Below, in pieces: positions 36,401 through 48,000 of a stretch of 64,000 nucleotides of DNA (positions are counted from its first letter, which is position 1; each line of letters opens with the position of its first letter). This DNA comes from Caprimulgus europaeus (taxonomy: Eukaryota > Chordata > Aves > Caprimulgiformes > Caprimulgidae), in assembly GCA_907165065.1 (NCBI GenBank), contig OU015525.1, positions 51,593,537 through 51,657,536 on the forward strand, written 5' to 3'. The position numbers and the translations under genes were made by a program. The notes under the pieces are model-generated. The model did no database searches and had not been told where the DNA came from. It worked only from the letters and a program-made list of their open reading frames with translations.

Positions 36401-39109
36401 TGACTCTTGCCAATTACAGCAAACAGAGATTCCCCTTCCTTCAGCAGAGGTGAAGTGAGGAATAATGTTGCAATCGTTGGTCTTTCAAGCAGCCTTTACA
36501 CAGAGTTATCACGGATTTTCATGCGAAACCTTATCTGAAATGTCCAATGTCTATTGGTGATGTCTTTCTACTAGATCTACCTATGTTTAAGCCTTTTCAT
36601 GAGGTATTACCTTTTTCTCAGTCAAGACCTTCTATTCATCCATCAACTTGGACTCATATATAGCATATATTAGTCTCACAACCTCATTTAGTATCTGTCC
36701 TCAAGAGATATGCTCTCATTTCAGAAAAGCCAGATTCAACATGAGATGGGTAAGTGTTATTGCCATGCAGCAAAATCACAGCCATACAACTCCCTCTGAG
36801 AACTGACTGCTGAACCCAGGCTTTTTCCTAGAATACAGCTGACCTCAGTATCAACATGTCTCTGTCGCAGTAACCAACTTTCCTGTGTGTTCATATAATC
36901 CCTAGCATGATCAGCTTCCAGTCTTGCCTGGAACATCTGTGCAATAGCGTTAATAATGCATAATGGGAATAATTTGAAAATATATGGATTAAAAGAAGGG
37001 GGAAAAATAGTATAGATATCTTAAGTCCACATATCTACACACATTTTCTGGTCAGCAACTTAATGAGTATTAGTTTCTCCCACAAAACTTTAGTCTCAAT
37101 CAATTTAAAATTTCCTGTAAAGCTCTTCGTTGCTCATCAGTAAGAAAATTGTGCTGTTATGCACTTGAGGACAAAACATATTGTAAATGGCCTTCAATGC
37201 TTTATTATAAGTGACATTAATGATGTTTCCTTGGCAAAGAAGACCTGCATCTAAATGTGTAAAAGCTCATGGGTCCTAAGGATATGCTTAAATCTGAGCA
37301 GTCTTGAACAACTGGAATAGTTATCAAACTGACAACATGACCATTTTTCTTAGAGATTAAAATGGCATATTGATGATGATTACTTTAATCTCATTTTAAG
37401 TACCTCATAAAATGCTTGAGAGTTTTGAAGCAATCTTGAGTCCAGAAGTTTTCTTATAATTACAATCCTGTACACAATTTGCCAAAGATGATCTAGTCAT
37501 TTCGCTCTGCCTGGAGAAGGACAATTAAAGTAGAAAGAGTAAAGAAGCATTCACAGGCTGACCTGGCTTCAGAAACAGATCATTCACATTTATCTTTCAC
37601 AGAGTCTCAATCTGAATAAGGATAAAATCCTATACTTTTCTAATATATGGACACCTCTTCAAAGATCTGTGATCTCTGTTTCACTTCTAAAGCTGCCCAG
37701 GGTTCCTTGAACTTATTCACTCAGTTCAATGACAAGATTACTGGGTAGAATTCGCTGTCCTGCATGATCCTAGTCAATGATTGCCATCATTCTCCCTTAG
37801 ATTATCTGAGTTATCATCAACTGCAAACTGGTGCTCCATGACATTTGCCACTGGTTTTCCCATATCCTTTGATTTTTGCAAGTCTCCCATGATCAGATGG
37901 GGTTCATGTAAGTAGGTCAGCTTTCTCTGATGAGCACAAATTCTGGGAATGGGCATGGCCTGAAGAATGTAGCCTGGTAGATGCTAAGCAGCACAGCTGA
38001 AAGGTCACTCTGGTCTTTGCATAATGTTACTGTATCAGTAGCATCTGGGAACTTTTCTTAAGTGGTTTAATTTAGAGAAGTAGGGGCAAATTGTGAATTC
38101 TGTTATCTCTTCTTAATTCCTTGCCCACCTGAAGACTGCCATGTGGTGATTGGAAAGTTCAGTTATGGGTTCAGTAAAGTATGAGATAACACATCTGATG
38201 TCATTCCCTAGATAAGGTAATAACATTGACTTAGGATGGTATGGCTGTTAAATTCCCTTAAATCAATGAGTTTTACTTCCTTCTGCCAGCTCACATTTCC
38301 AATGCTTTTTACAAAAACACTTCAGTTTGTACTATCAAACTTCAAATCACTTTTGCTACAACTGTTCTTTCTCCCAATCTGTTTTTCCATGGTTTTGTTT
38401 TTTCTGTTTTGTTTGGGGGGCAGGGAGGACCTATGTCATAACTACATTTTAATCTTCTAATTCCCAGATTATGACTTTTTCTTTCCTGTTTTGGAAACAC
38501 TTGGAAAACTGCATGTACTGTAGACTTATAAATAAACAATAACGGGACCATTGCCCTGATAAAAATACTCATTCTGGACATCTTAGCTTTTATTACTCCC
38601 AAGTTAATCACTATTTTTTGTTCAGCTGTTAAATTTGATCGTTTTAAAGTTAAAGCTTACCTTCAAATATGTGAGTAGGGTTTTTTGCTTGTTTTCAGTA
38701 GTCACAGTGTGTATGATTTACTCGTGCTTTTTTGAAAACAGACGTTTTGAGGCAGACAGCAGATTTACAGACAGCAGGTCAGATGAACAGAGTCCAGATC
38801 TGGGTAGTGTAATTTCCAAATACACTTGATTTATGATGGAACTCTAGCCCTTTTTTTTTTTTTTCTCTCAGATTTTTAGACTGCCTAGTGCTAGGATGAA
38901 CTATGTTTCTATCACAACACAGAGGCATAGATTCAGCTAAATGCAATATTGCAGGTGTGATGATCTTGACTTTATTAATACTGGTAACAACTGACCTTCC
39001 TGAAAGACTTGTCCAAATTTAATTAAGAAAGAAGAGAACCATTCAGAATTACTATAGCCACTGGAAATGGGATTCCTTTTATTCACTTGTCTAAGTTTGT
39101 TTATCCAGT
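33466..39109. other. Noncoding DNA, nothing recognised
   Basis: More than 5 kb without a recognised gene or repeat family. Minor items are an 11-bp near-repeat CGGGAGTTACT at about 35802 and 35833, and a T-run at 38850-38864. None of the short open frames shows a family motif. Confidence 0.5.
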
Positions 39110-40020
39110 TGAAACCTCCCTTGTTTCTACTTGTGCCTATTGTCTCTCATCCTCCCACCATGCACCACTGTGTAGAGCCCAGCTCCATCTTCTCCATAAC
39201 CTCACTGTAGGTACCAAGGGTTGCTGTTGGGTGCCCCTGAAGCCATCTTGTCTCCAGGCTAAGCCAACCCTGGTACCACTGCCGCCCCTCACAGAACAAC
39301 TGCTCAAGCCCTGACTGAAATGATGACCCTCCACTGAACTTGCCTCAGGTTGCTGGTTTCTTTTCTGTACATGGGAGCCCAAAACTGGGTGTAGTAGTCC
39401 AAATGTAGTTTAACAAGTAAAGGACAAAATCACTCCCTTTGATTTGCTGGTTGTGTTCCTATTAATGAAGCCCAAGAAGTTGTAATAACCCGCCATGCTG
39501 ATGCGGCATGCTGTTAGCTCCTCTTCACCGGGGATTCTTCTTTCCCACATAGAATCATAGAATGATATATAGGACTTTGCATTTGTTCTCGTTAATTTCA
39601 TGTGGTTTCTGCTGCTGCATTCTGCCTTCCTGTTCAGGTCCCCCTGGGTGTCAGCCCTGCCCCTTGTCTGTATCAACTGACCACCCAGTATGGTGTCCTC
39701 TGGAAACTTGACAAGAACATACTTTGTCACCTCCTTCAGGATATTGATAAAGTTGTTAAAATCGGGCAAGTCCATTGTGTCACTCCTCTTGTTACCTGCT
39801 GCCTGATAGAGCGCAGCCCTCTAAGCTTCATAATCCAACCAGTATTTTCCATCCATCCAGACCATAGTGTCCCAAACTGGGTACAAGAATATTACAGGAG
39901 GCAGTGTCCAAAGTCCTGCTAAAGTAAAAATTAATTACATTCACTGCTCTTCCCTTGTCCACAAATCCAGTTGTTTCATCTCAGAAGGCAATCAGGTTGG
40001 TCAAGCATGATGTACCATTA
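39110..40020 (-). mobile_element. Old, diverged CR1 LINE, minus strand
   Basis: Read in reverse this follows the CR1 ORF2 order over about 900 bp. Landmarks on the plus strand are CTCCAGGCTAAGCC (39254), GGGAGCCCAAAACTGGG (39374), ATCACTCCCTTTGATTTGCTGG (39428), AATGAAGCCCAAGAAG (39464), AGGACTTTGCATTTG (39571), GGTCCCCCTGGGTGTCAGCC (39637) and GCAATCAGGTTGGTCAAGCA (39988). Each corresponds to a place seen in the better CR1 copies or in CR1s I remember. No intact frame remains. The 3' terminal part is missing from the left side, and the right edge is cut at the LTR stub. Confidence 0.85.
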
Positions 40021-40023
40021 GTA

Positions 40024-40100
40024 AAATACTGACACCAAAACATAGTGCTATTCTAGCTACTAGGAAGAAAATTAGCTCTATCCCAGCTGAAATCAGGACA
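40024..40100 (-). mobile_element. 77-bp LTR stub (U3 start)
   Basis: The last part, GAAGAAAATTAGCTCTATCC followed by CAGCTGAAATCAGGACA, is nearly identical to the inner ends of the LTRs at 4484-5103 and 32884-33465. It therefore represents the 5' (U3) end of the same LTR family in minus orientation. The rest of the LTR is missing: its left side runs directly into the old CR1. A deletion that removed most of an LTR together with part of the CR1 explains the junction best. Confidence 0.88.
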
Positions 40101-40850
40101 CAGGCAAATCAAAGTTGGTTTGGAGTGGGGAAAAGGTAGAGACAAGGGAAGTCCTGAAGAAGGCTTGGAAGAACAAGAATCTGGAAAGATGGGAGAAATT
40201 TTAGGCATGAAGGAAAAAAGCAGAAGGGAATGAGAGAAGGTTGGATTGTTTCCTTATTTGATTACAACACCATTACTAGTGTAGAATTATTGCTGCAGCC
40301 AGCTCATACTACAATTACAGTCAATTACAACATTTATCTTAGAATACCACTTTGATCAAGATGCTACCATATTAGGATCAAAGGCAAAGTAGAAGGATTA
40401 AAAAGCATAAAAAAACCCCTTCAAAATATTGCTCATGAGTTAACAAAAGTTCACAAAAAGCTATGATTTGAATTTTTTACCTTTTTTTTTTTTATCTATC
40501 TTGTTTCAGATTTTTCCCAGATAACCTTTTAGAAGTCAGTTCTGAAATAGATACTAATCTTTGCAGCTAGTTAGGTTGTTTTCATAGGTCTCTAGTGCAT
40601 AACATGCTATCCAGATTTGATGTCAAATATTTGGACTTTTTACACTGCTATTTTAATGAAAACAACAATTATTTTATTTATTAGTTTGAACTCTAAATGT
40701 AATGTATTTAAATTGTGAATAACCTGACTTCTGTTTTGACATTGCTACATCGTAAGGAATTGAGTTTGCTGTACATTTTTGCTGATTGATGACTTGAAAG
40801 AACATTTTGGCATTTTGAGCACTTTACTCTTTTATACATACAGATTTGTC
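40101..40850. other. Noncoding DNA, nothing recognised
   Basis: AT-rich sequence with a T-run at about 40482-40493. No gene or repeat family was recognised before the GAAAA tract. Confidence 0.55.
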
Positions 40851-41136
40851 GAAAAGAAAAGAAAAGAAAAGAAAAGAAAAGAAAAGAAAAGAAAAGAAAA
40901 GAAAAGAAAAGAAAAGAAAAGAAAAGAAAAGAAAAGAAAAGAAAAGAAAAGAAAAGAAAAGAAAAGAAAAGAAAAGAAAAGAAAAGAAAAGAAAAGAAAA
41001 GAAAAGAAAAGAAAAGAAAAGAAAAGAAAAGAAAAGAAAAGAAAAGAAAAGAAAAGAAAAGAAAAGAAAAGAAAAGAAAAGAAAAGAAAAGAAAAGAAAA
41101 GAAAAGAAAAGAAAAGAAAAGAAAAGAAAAGAAAAG
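40851..41136. repeat. (GAAAA)n pentanucleotide microsatellite, about 57 copies
   Basis: An uninterrupted array of GAAAA units spans 286 bp. All-purine on the plus strand, it causes artificial long open frames (Lys/Arg/Glu repeats on plus, Phe/Ser/Leu repeats on minus) with no biological support. The absence of interruptions over 57 units implies recent expansion or continuing turnover. The true length may differ, because long pentanucleotide arrays are often mis-sized in assemblies. Confidence 0.99.
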
Positions 41137-44087
41137 AGAAAACTCAAGGTCATAAGTCTCTCTCTAAAATCATTAAATCAATAAAAGTAATTAATGATTC
41201 TGGACCTTCATTCATACTAACATGATTCTGTTTTCCACAGAAAAAGAAGTTTAAACTTTTATTAGAAGTCTGGCATGAAAGTTGCAACATCATGAACAGT
41301 ATCAGAATAGCATAGAAAAAATGTAAACTGCAGGACATTTATTCAGCATTTGGAATTATTATTCATTCAGGAACTATTTTTAGAGGGTTAAATCCTGCTG
41401 GGGAACCCTCCTTACTGCAAAGAGTCTCCATCGTTTCAGTAAGATCCTACCTGTATACCTAATTTTTTAACTCCCATGAGTGGAAACTCCTCTTTATGAC
41501 TCTTCAAAAATAGATTTTTTTTAAAGTAATATCTCATGAACATGATATAATGAAAGACAAAAATCATATCTAATAGAAACAGTCAGTCAAGTTGCTATAG
41601 TCTAAGCCATGTCATGAATCAATGACATAGCTCACATGGATTTCCATCTAAGCTGGACTCTGGACATTCTGTAATTTGACAGCCACTCCTGTCATGCAGC
41701 ATTAAAAGCTGTTTCTTTGATGTTTGCAGATTAAATGGTCATCAAGCCACACCACAGGTTATTCTTCACTTGATCTTTTTCATATTTATCTCTATCCCTA
41801 ACATCAGCCAAGGGGATTTACCACCTCTTAGAGGTTTTTGTAAACTAAACAGTATGCTAGTAACTGCTAAAAATGCCCACAAGAAGGAAAACATCTGCCT
41901 AATCCCCAAATATTCTTGTTTGTTCAGCTGTGTACAGCTTTCTGAATTGTGCATGCATCTGAAAAGCAATAGAGATTATTGTCTATAAATATGAACAGTT
42001 TTGAATGAAGAAGCAAAAACATATGAGGACAAGGTCCTTGCCTTGAAGATCTTACAATTTGAAGAAAGGACACAGAAAAGATAAGAACTCTTAAGGGGAG
42101 ACAGAGGTAGGCAAAAAAGTTTAATGTAAGGTTAGACTGACTTCGAGTCTGATCAGTGGAAAGCAAGGGAGAGTTAACAACAATGAATTTTTGCTTTCAT
42201 TTAAAAAAAATGGCTGAACAATATAGCAATGGCCAACCCAAGCTTGTACAAGCATGCAATTTAGAAAAGCATCTCTGAAATAAAGATCATTATCAGTTCA
42301 TAATTCTAATGCACTAGATTGCTTCCTCATGAGATCCAACTCAATGAACTAATCCAATTGCACCTTAAAAATTAATTGGATTTTTGATTTCCACTAAGCA
42401 GACTAGAGAGATAGTGGAGAGTGCAGTTGTGAAGGTGATGAGAGAAGAAGACAGCCCAAATCACCTTCCTGTATTCAAAAATCAGAGAGAAGCTAATATC
42501 CCAAATATCTGGGGCCATGGGAGTGTTCCATGTTGCATCAGTAAAGTGAAAGGGAAACTGAAGTAGTTGTAGGAGAAATACAGCAAGTCTGCACCTGAAA
42601 TGTTATTCTGGAAACCTAGCCATAATTAATTGCTTGCCTGGATGGGGCAATTTGAATGGAGAGACAGAAGATATTAGTCAGTAACACCTCGAGGGGCAAA
42701 AAATGGGTTTCTAAGGTACTATGTGTGTGGGTGAAAGGACATAGTCCTTCTTTGATAGCAGGGGGTGGTACATTGAAGTGTCCTAAGAAGATGAGGAGGG
42801 CAGCAGTGCACTGAAAGAGGACTTTTCCTTTTTCCATTTTGTCTTTCAGGTGAGGGATGTTTTTTGACATCCTAGATGATATACATAGCCTCTGAATCAT
42901 TTAAGATATTCTGAGGGAGGGAGAGAAAGAACAGGACAGGACAGACAAATCGTAGCCAAAAATGCCATTTTCTATATTGTTTGCTTGATGTTGGTACTTG
43001 CTGCTGGCATTGATAAGTTCTTGTAAGGAGTGACAATAGATTGATCAATTATATGACGAATGACAGACTGATTTATGTCTTTACTGTCTGCAGTCATGAG
43101 TTAGGAAGGCACTGTTGCTAGGAAGCCAAGAGCAGTGAGGATTTCAGCTGCAGCAGGAAAACCTGGATTCATCATGCTGCACATTCTAAATCTCTTTTAA
43201 CTCCTCAGAGAAAGCACATTTGTTTTTCCAATCTGTATATTTGACTTCTTCCTCTGACAGATAAACAGAAAACTGCCTAGCTGAATGCATGACCTTACAA
43301 TATAATCATTCACAATGAAATTTTAAAAATTATTTAAACTTCCTCTGAAAATAACACTTTCCCACTTGTTCCAATGGTGTGATACACTATTTCAGCCTTA
43401 CACCTGGCAATTAATATAATCACAGAGTTAAGATGATGCTAGAAAAAAGAGAATAATCTGAGGTCTTAAAACTACCCTCCGGATCTAAATGAAATCTTCA
43501 TTTTTCAAAAGGGCTGAACAATAAGCAGATGCAGTATAAGTCAAAGAAAGAGCTCTGAAAATCAAGCCATTAATTTCGGTACCTAAATATGAATTTGAAA
43601 GTCAATGCAATGTTTTAAGTCAATGATAAAAACATTTTAAATACTTTTAGCTTTAAAATGTAGCCTTAAGGTCCCCTTTTTTTCTACAGATCATATCCGT
43701 AGGAGCTTGGCTTTTCAGAGCTTCTGAGCATCCAGTGGTCCAGATGAACATACTGTAATTCATGAGCACTCAGCTTTCCTCAGCAGAAGGCCCAAGATGT
43801 CTCAGATTAGTGTTCCAGAAAGACACTCTGGTCCTGAGTTATTTACACTAACTGGGAAATTATGCTTTTTTTTCTTTGGCCGTGATACTTCTGGTGGAGC
43901 ACTGCCCTAGCAATAAGTGGAACCTGGTAACACCTAAAGAGGGTATGAAGATACAAAGGAGTCTGGAGAAGGCTGCAAAGCCACAGTACAAGTTCCACAA
44001 GGCGAAGCTGTAATTTCCTGCAATAAGCACAAATTTAGGTCATTTCCAAAAAACATTTTTTCATTGCAAAAGAGTTTTTTTATTGTT
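41137..44087. other. Noncoding DNA, nothing recognised
   Basis: No gene or repeat was recognised. A 9-bp perfect stem, AATCCAATT at 42351-42359 with AATTGGATT at 42374-42382, is minor and likely chance. Confidence 0.5.
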
Positions 44088-45083
44088 TGTGATGGTTTGA
44101 CCCACAGTGGGACCATGTGGTCCTGCATTTACTCCCCCTACCCGGTGAGATGGGATGGGAGTCACAACAAAGACACGGGATTAGGAATGAAGGACAGGGA
44201 CGGCTCACTCACCAGTTATGGTCATGGGCAAAACAGACTCAAACTTGGGGAAGAAAAATCAATATCTAATTCATTGCCATTTCATCTGAGTAATGCAACG
44301 AGACACAACAATGACAACTTACAACACCTTCCCCCCATCCCTCTCTTCTTCCTGGGCTCAAATCACTTTGCTCTCGATTTCTCTACCTTCCCCCCACAGC
44401 GACACAGGGGGCATGGAATGGGGTTACAACCAGTTCAACTCTGCTGTTCTTCCCAGCATGGAAGTCCAGGAATAAGATGTTCCAAAGCAAGCTTTCCATG
44501 GAGTCACGGACCTCTTCAGACTCAGCTGCCAGCTCGGGCATGGGGACATCCATGAGCTGCAGACTCACCCACCATTCTGGGGGTCCACCCCTGCTCTGGT
44601 AGTGAGCAACTCTCGGGGTCCCAATTCCATCACACTTGCCTCAGGCTCAGCCTCTCTGGTCCATCATGGAGTCCTCCATGCTCTATATGTGGGTATCTGC
44701 TCCACTGTTGAACTTAACTTCCATGAGCTGCAGAAACTCCTTTGCCTTCTCCTACTCCATCAGGTGATCTGAATGTCTCGAGGTCCTCTGTCTCCCCTCT
44801 TCTTCTTTTCTCCGGCAACCAAGCTCTGTCTGTCCTTTGTTTTGGCCAATGGTTGTCTTTTGTTAGGTCAGTGACCTCTCCTCCAGGTACCATACCTTCT
44901 TCTTCTCAGGACAGTCCTTTCCCTCACAAATATGGATTCGCAGAGGCGTTTCTCTAGTGCTCACTGGCCCGGCCTGGGCTGGAGGATCTCTGCCTTGGAG
45001 CCAGGGGAGCTTTTTGCTCTCACAAGGTGGCCCTTCTCCCACTACAAAAAAATGGATCCCCTCACACACACAAACCCGACACA
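44088..45083 (-). mobile_element. Solo LTR of an endogenous retrovirus, second family
   Basis: The element begins TGTGATGGTTTGACCC and ends CAAACCCGACACA on the plus strand, with terminal TGTG...CACA, and is flanked by a perfect 5-bp target-site duplication TTGTT (44083-44087 and 45084-45088). At 996 bp it is GC-richer than its surroundings and unlike the other LTR family in the window except for general layout. On the minus strand a TATA-like word CATATAGAG lies near 44680-44690. No second LTR or internal region adjoins it, so it is a solo LTR. Minus orientation is inferred from the TATA-like word and from the remembered layout of similar bird LTRs. The 163-codon open frame across its left part has no retroviral or host motif. 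Confidence 0.88.
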
Positions 45084-48000
45084 TTGTTATACATATTTTT
45101 CCAAGCAGTTCTTTCCAAACTTCTTAATCATAAGCACTGTCATTGCTCAAAAATTCCTGCAGATCATCATTAACCTCTATCATCAAGCTCTTAGCTAGAA
45201 ACCCTCTGTAATCAACAGGATTCTGCAGATCATCTTGGGAAGCACTAGTCTACATCTTCATAAGGATTTCTAAATTTGCTCACAGGTTTTAAACATCACC
45301 ATTGAAAGAAAGAGAAAGAGTGCTAAAGTAAATTATTTGTAGTTTTTGTTGTTATTGTTTATGTTGTGAGACACTGGGAGGAGTAATGGAAAGAGGAGGG
45401 AAGGAAAGAAGGTTTGGATTAAAGCATATATTCAAGGATATATTGATGTAGCTAAAATTTTAAAAATATGCAAACATATAAAATTTCCTTTGGAACACCT
45501 TAGGAACAAGGGGGAAAGTGTTATTTTATTTATATAAAACATTCCCTAACGTTCAAGTCAACTTCCAAAATGAACAGATAATGTCTAAATGTCTCTTTTA
45601 AAAGTTTCTCTCTGAAAGTTTGAATGTTATTTTTACATCATTTTTTTAGAGCAAAATTATGAGAAACTAAAGCTAAGTCAAAACAAATCATGTGTGACCT
45701 CCACAAAAGCTAAATTGGAGTCTGTACATTTATTCTGAAATGATATTTTGTTGGCTTCTCTGATCTAGATGGGCGGTAGGCCAAGCTAAATCCCTCAACC
45801 TTAACTGAAGCCCAATTAACTAAGATAAATTGTCAAATCACTTTGAAGAGGTGATCAGCATTATTTAATCTTCAAAGTTGAGGCCGTTGGCCAAAATAGG
45901 TATTCCACTATGTATCACAGAGCATTTGTTATCAAATCCACTATTTCTCTATTTTGTGTAGTAGACAGATCCCTTAAAGTTGGGAAATTTCAAAAATCCA
46001 GTCCCAGGGTTCCTACCATTTCAGACCAAGGCAAAACAGCCCATTACTGCTCTGTATACAACATGACTCACTTTTTCTCTGAGAAGGAGTTATTCCTCCC
46101 ATCTTTCTAGTCTTTCTGAGATGTATTTAATAAAAGCCCCAGTCCTTCAGCCTTCCTGTTCCACCCACTTGCTTCAGCTGCATCAGTGAAGCCACACACA
46201 GTTGGGTAAAATGGGATTCACTTACTTTTCCATGCAGAGTTTTTGATATTACCAGACTGACGTGTTAAACATGGGTTTCTATCATCTTGCCAGCTGCACC
46301 ACTGGCCCCTGAGTCTGCCTCTCCAATACCAACTCCAAACCAATCTTTCTTGCACAAAGTAGGAGCTCAATTCAGTGGGGAGCTATACAGACCTGTGGGG
46401 CTTCCTTAAGCTTTGCCATTCAAACCTGGGTGCACTGTACACTTGATTGAAGTTTGAGCACAGGCTTTGCCTAATTTCCGTAGTATGCTAGGGTATGCAC
46501 AATATTAGTCATTGTTAATGAAGGAGACTGTGGGATTTGGCTTTTAAATTTGAAATCCTCCTAGCCAGGGTGAATAGAAATACAATTTTCTCTGTGTTGT
46601 TTCTAGCAATCAGAGAATTAAATGCGAGTTTGTCTCCTCAAAATATTGAGAACCTTTAAAGACTACTTACCTTTTGCACTGTATCTCTGAGTATATTACC
46701 TCCCTTTTATTTTTAGTTCTAGTCTTGTCATTCCATTATAAACTCAAGATGTTATGGGCATCAGAAATTGTAACTGTTTATTTAGACAAAAAGAACTTAC
46801 CATGATCCAAAAATACCATGTTAGCTTCTTATTCTGTTTATCTGTTTATCTCTCAGGGTGAGAAGCCTGTTTATCAGGATTACCTATAGTAGGGTGGTAT
46901 TATAGCAGTCTGTCATGGATTTGAAATCAGGTTTCACTAACAATTCCTCATCTTCAGATTACCAGAAGTATACTCACTCTTATTAGGCAAATATTCACTG
47001 ATTTTTTTTGTGCCTAAAATACTCTTCAGTAATGTGTAACAGAAAAACCTATGGGTGTTTTTCTCTTTGCAAAAATTGACAAAATTTTATATGCTGAGCA
47101 GGATTTCAATAACTCTGTTAACTACATGAAATAAACTGGGCCTACTTTAATGTACACGTGCTGCTTTGCAATGTCTGTCATGGATTTTTATACGGAGGAT
47201 TTGCTTATGACTATTCAAGAATGCTCAGGCTGTAGAAAAGGATGCTATTGAACTCTTGTATGAGGCAGAGGGGATGCCAAGGATATTTTTTCTGTGAAGA
47301 TCTGCTCTTAAACTTGTACAACTGATTGTATATAAGATTCATGGAGTATAAAAAAACTTCAAGATATACATTGTAAAATAGTTCTGTTCATTTACTAAGA
47401 ATATTTACTTTGCACAAAGAAGGTGATACAAGATAGATGAAGTATTGATATTAATAATGATTTGGATATGCCTTGATAGACTAGAAGAAATTCTGAAAGA
47501 GACAACACAAAGTGTGCCAATCAACTTACATTAATATTAAAATTAAGTGAAATGTTTTCTTTTTTCTGCACCAGCAATGGGATTTCTTTGACCTCGTTTT
47601 ACTAGCTACATTAAAGGAAACATCTCATTTCAGGTGAACACCCATGTCTTTTGATTGTTCTCACTAGAGGAAAGAAGACAACTTCTCTCAGTCACCATTT
47701 CATAGGATGAAGTAATCTTCTCTCTTTAATGACAACAGATGAGGTTAGATGACTGGCTTAATCTGGACACATGACTTTTAGCTGAATATTGGTGAGATTA
47801 ATCTTGTCTTTCGTATACAAATACCTAAACCAAATATCTGAAGCCCAGTACTTTCACTGAGAGTAAAGTAAGTTGCAGATGACTCAGCATTTCTGAACAT
47901 TAGGCTGTTCTATTTAGTTTCGTGTTTTTCTGAAGAGTAGGCATTTAGGCATCTGTTTTGAGAGTCTAGTTCCTAATATGATTCAAATATAATGGCCAAG

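Noticed and set aside
40779..41225. 148-codon plus-strand frame rich in Lys/Arg/Glu and matching minus-strand Phe/Ser/Leu frame
   Set aside because: Both are translations of the GAAAA microsatellite; a pentanucleotide array without stop codons is open by construction.
44064..44555. 163-codon open frame on the plus strand
   Set aside because: It starts just outside and runs through the left part of a solo LTR; no host or retroviral motif is visible.
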